64,000 nucleotides of DNA. Source: an uncultured Draconibacterium sp. GTDB lineage: Bacteria; Bacteroidota; Bacteroidia; Bacteroidales; Prolixibacteraceae. Positions 61,745 to 64,000 of this stretch are shown in pieces. The notes beneath the pieces are model-generated. The model was given only the letters and a program-made list of their open reading frames with translations, was not told the DNA's origin and ran no database searches. The stretch's first letter is position 1. Every line of letters starts with the position of its first letter. Both the position numbers and the translations under genes were made by a program. The stretch is from contig NZ_OY775906.1 of the NCBI RefSeq assembly GCF_963675065.1, positions 1,528,001 to 1,592,000 on the forward strand. Direction: 5' to 3'.

Positions 61745-61775
61745 TTGCGAAAAGCCAATTAAATTAATACTTTTG
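61745..61775 (+). promoter_or_regulatory. Bacteroidota-type promoter of the nqr operon
   Basis: TTG (61745-61747), 20 bp, then TACTTTTG (61768-61775), identical in spacing to the amn promoter. Transcript start expected near 61782, about 26 bases before the nqrA ATG. The 424-bp divergent spacer (61384-61807) has no other feature. Confidence 0.7.
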
Positions 61776-61807
61776 CCCACTTAAAAATAACACATTCTTA
61801 ATTAGAT

Positions 61808-63154
61808 ATGTCAGAAGTAGTTAAGTTAAGGAAAGGGCTTAATATAAAGCTAAAAGGAAGTGCAGAAAAGGCACTTGACAAATTGCCGGTTCCGGCAACA
61901 GTAGCTCTGAAACCCACCGATTTTCCGGGACTTACTCCAAAACTTAGTGTAAAAGTTGACGCCGAGGTTAAAGCCGGCGACGCTTTGTTCTACGACAAAT
62001 ATCATCCTGAAATCTTATTTACAGCTCCTCTTGGAGGAAAAGTAGTATCGATTAACCGTGGTGAGCGTCGTAAAATTTTGGAAGTAGTTATTGCAACCGA
62101 CGAGAAAGTTGGTTCAGCCGAATTTAAGAAAGCTGACCCATCGAGCTTATCGGCGGAAGAGGTGAAGGAACAAATTTTGAAAAGTGGTATATGGCCGTTT
62201 ATCAAAAAGCGTCCGTACGGTATTATCGCCAACCCGGAGGAGAAACCGAAAGCCATTTATATTTCAACATTCGACACGGCTCCATTGGCTCCCGATTACA
62301 ATTTTGTTATCGATGGTCAACGGGACACCTTCCAAACCGGTGTTAACGCATTGGCTCAGCTTACCGAAGGAAAAGTAAATCTTGGAGTTTCAAAGGATTC
62401 GGCTTTTACATCGCTAAAAAATGTTGTAGTTAATACGTTTGAGGGACCACACCCTGCTGGTAACGTTGGTATTCAAATTGCCAATACATCTCCAATAAAC
62501 AAAGGCGAAGTGGTTTGGACCATCAGTGTACAGGATGTACTGTTCATTGGTCGCCTGTTCGAAACCGGCAAAGTTGATTTTACAAAAACTGTTGCTTTAA
62601 CCGGATCAGAAGTTAAAGCTCCAAAATATTACCAAACAACTGTAGGTGCCCCAATGGCTACCTTGGTTGAAGGCAAATTGGTTGACGCCGACTACAAACA
62701 GCGTATTATCAGCGGCAACGTACTTACCGGAACCAAAGTAACTGAAAAAAGCTTCCTTGGTTTTTACGATTCGCAGATCAGTGTAATTCCTGAAGGCGAC
62801 GAGTATGAATTTATAGGCTGGGCCGATCCCGGTTTTAATAAATTCAGTGCAACCAAAGCTTATTTCGGAAAATTGTTCCCAAAAAAAGAGTATACAATGA
62901 ATGCCAATATTCATGGTGGTGAACGCGCATTTGTTTTGTCGAACCAATACGAAAAACTGGTTCCGATGGATATTCTTCCGGTATTCCTGCTTAAAGCTAT
63001 TCTGGTAAACGATATCGACAAAATGGAAAACTTTGGTATTTATGAAGTGATAGAAGAAGACTTCGCCTTGTGTGAATACGCCTGTACTTCAAAAATCGAG
63101 GTTCAGAAAATTTTGCGCGAGGGAATTAACACCATGATCAAAGAGCTTGGTTAA
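61808..63154 (+). CDS. nqrA: Na+-translocating NADH:quinone reductase subunit A
   Basis: 448 residues, full length. LRKGLNIKLKGSAEKAL at the start, FPGLTPKLSVKVDAEVKAGD, then NVVVNTFEGPHPAGNVGIQI with the GPHPAG motif, and VALTGSEVKAPKYYQTTVGA are NqrA landmarks. NqrA is the cytoplasmic, quinone-associated subunit of the six-subunit sodium pump that oxidises NADH and exports Na+. It lies 29 bp upstream of nqrB and has a well-formed promoter, so it leads the operon. Confidence 0.96.
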   Translation: MSEVVKLRKGLNIKLKGSAEKALDKLPVPATVALKPTDFPGLTPKLSVKVDAEVKAGDALFYDKYHPEILFTAPLGGKVVSINRGERRKILEVVIATDEKVGSAEFKKADPSSLSAEEVKEQILKSGIWPFIKKRPYGIIANPEEKPKAIYISTFDTAPLAPDYNFVIDGQRDTFQTGVNALAQLTEGKVNLGVSKDSAFTSLKNVVVNTFEGPHPAGNVGIQIANTSPINKGEVVWTISVQDVLFIGRLFETGKVDFTKTVALTGSEVKAPKYYQTTVGAPMATLVEGKLVDADYKQRIISGNVLTGTKVTEKSFLGFYDSQISVIPEGDEYEFIGWADPGFNKFSATKAYFGKLFPKKEYTMNANIHGGERAFVLSNQYEKLVPMDILPVFLLKAILVNDIDKMENFGIYEVIEEDFALCEYACTSKIEVQKILREGINTMIKELG

Positions 63155-63183
63155 TAATTACGTAACTTATTTAGTCTTTTAAG

Positions 63184-64000
63184 ATGAAATTCATAAAAAA
63201 CTTTTTTGAAAGAACAGAACCGCTGGTTCAGAAAGGAGGCAAATACCATTGGCTCCAATCGGTACACGACGGATTCTTTACATTTTTATACACGCCAAAA
63301 ACCACGTCGAAAACGGGTACGCACATTCACGATTACATCGATTTGAAACGTACCATGTCGATTGTTGTTTTATCCGTGGTTCCGGCTTTGTTGTTCGGAA
63401 TGTACAACGTAGGAGTGCAACACTTTAAAGCCATTGGCGAATTGGCCTCTACAGGATTTTTTGAAATCTTCCTGTTTGGTTTAATTAAAGTACTTCCAAT
63501 CGTTATCGTATCATATGGAGTAGGTTTAGGTATCGAATTCGTTTTCGCTCAATTGCGCGGACACGAAATTCAGGAAGGCTTCCTGGTATCGGGTATGCTT
63601 ATTCCGCTTATTATGCCTGTAAATACCCCGCTTTGGATGATTGCAGTAGCAACAGCTTTTGCCGTTATTCTTGGGAAAGAGGTATTTGGCGGTACCGGAA
63701 TGAACATCTGGAACCCGGCGCTTGTAGCACGTGCTTTCCTTTTCTTTGCTTATCCGGCGCAAATGTCGGGCGAATCGGTTTGGATCGCATTAAAAGATAC
63801 TGATAAAGTAATTGACGGTTTCTCCGGAGCAACTCCAATGGCTGATGCAGCTGCAGGTCACTTAAACTACAGTGTTGCCGATGCATTCTTTGGTTTTATT
63901 CCGGGATCGATCGGTGAAACATCAACGCTGGCCATTCTTATCGGAGCTGTATTTTTGATCATTACCGGAATCGGAAGCTGGAAAATTATGGTTTCAACTA
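63184..64000 (+). CDS. nqrB: Na+-translocating NADH:quinone reductase subunit B, 3' end outside window
   Basis: The frame opens at the ATG at 63184 (MKFIKNFFERTEPLVQKGGK) and is still open at base 64000, giving 272 of roughly 400 residues. Several membrane segments are visible (MSIVVLSVVPALLFGMYNVG, FGLIKVLPIVIVSYGVGLGI). LIPLIMPVNTPLWMIAVATA and GTGMNIWNPALVARAFLFFA are family motifs, and DGFSGATPMA contains the Thr to which FMN is covalently bound in NqrB. It is the core membrane subunit of the sodium pump. nqrC-F should follow beyond the window. Confidence 0.94.
   Translation, partial: MKFIKNFFERTEPLVQKGGKYHWLQSVHDGFFTFLYTPKTTSKTGTHIHDYIDLKRTMSIVVLSVVPALLFGMYNVGVQHFKAIGELASTGFFEIFLFGLIKVLPIVIVSYGVGLGIEFVFAQLRGHEIQEGFLVSGMLIPLIMPVNTPLWMIAVATAFAVILGKEVFGGTGMNIWNPALVARAFLFFAYPAQMSGESVWIALKDTDKVIDGFSGATPMADAAAGHLNYSVADAFFGFIPGSIGETSTLAILIGAVFLIITGIGSWKIMVST

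Noticed and set aside
1..64000. tRNA, rRNA, riboswitch or insertion-sequence genes
   Set aside because: No cloverleaf, conserved rRNA segment, known riboswitch core or transposase was recognised by reading; a dedicated covariance-model search was not possible here.

Overview
The window is chromosomal DNA of a marine or sediment-type member of the Bacteroidota, most likely in the Marinilabiliales/Prolixibacteraceae area. That placement is inference from gene content: a type IX secretion plug protein, Na+-NQR genes, a short-form AMP nucleosidase, a malic enzyme fused to a phosphotransacetylase-like domain, a DivIC-like protein, and promoters of the Bacteroidota TTG ... TAnnTTTG type. No tRNA, rRNA, insertion sequence or CRISPR array was recognised.

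Region 1 (3-6716) is an A/T-rich, tightly packed operon that looks like central metabolism but sits in a polysaccharide locus: a D-2-hydroxyacid dehydrogenase (cut by the window), an MmgE/PrpD dehydratase-like protein, an ATP-grasp ligase, a CitE-like TIM-barrel C-C lyase, a hexapeptide acyltransferase, and both subunits of a divergent class I fumarase-like hydro-lyase. Together they could build and attach an unusual hydroxy-acid substituent. This is the best candidate for an undescribed pathway here. Region 2 (6856-11822), equally A/T-rich, holds GT2 and GT4 glycosyltransferases, an EpsG-like polymerase and a TupA-like ATP-grasp protein.

Region 3 (11819-16606) begins abruptly with less A/T-rich DNA: rfbB, rfbA, rfbC and a UDP-glucuronate 4-epimerase. 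It shows decay: a four-helix-bundle (S23-type) gene with two frame breaks lies between rfbA and rfbC, and rfbD survives only as a 48-codon relic joining its N- and C-terminal ends. Region 4 (16607-24938) is repeat-rich. It contains a degenerate ~20-bp tandem array, an orphan reverse-strand gene with its own terminator, and the cassette gmd / cytidylyltransferase-kinase fusion / fcl. The cassette lies between two ~1-kb blocks of duplicated non-coding DNA, and the second block leads into a decayed copy of the gmd start.

Region 5 (24939-44178) is the main surface-polysaccharide cluster: six GT2 glycosyltransferases, a Wzx flippase, a Wzy/ligase-like membrane protein, three Wzi-type outer-membrane proteins, a six-SLBB export protein, a Wzz-like protein and a WecA-type initiating transferase. 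Together these would start a repeat unit on undecaprenyl phosphate, extend it, flip it, polymerise it, export it and hold it at the surface.

Region 6 (44598-64000) is mostly housekeeping: maeB, recR, a GT2 fused to a reduced phosphoglycosyltransferase-like module, a GNAT acetyltransferase, an orphan HsdR-N domain protein, AMP nucleosidase, holA, rhomboid protease, a class IV aminotransferase, YqgE, a DivIC-like protein, pruA, a sensor kinase, the T9SS plug protein and nqrA-nqrB (nqrB cut by the window end). A small outer-membrane protein at 46961-47531 carries an apparent +1 frameshift in a 7-base homopolymer.
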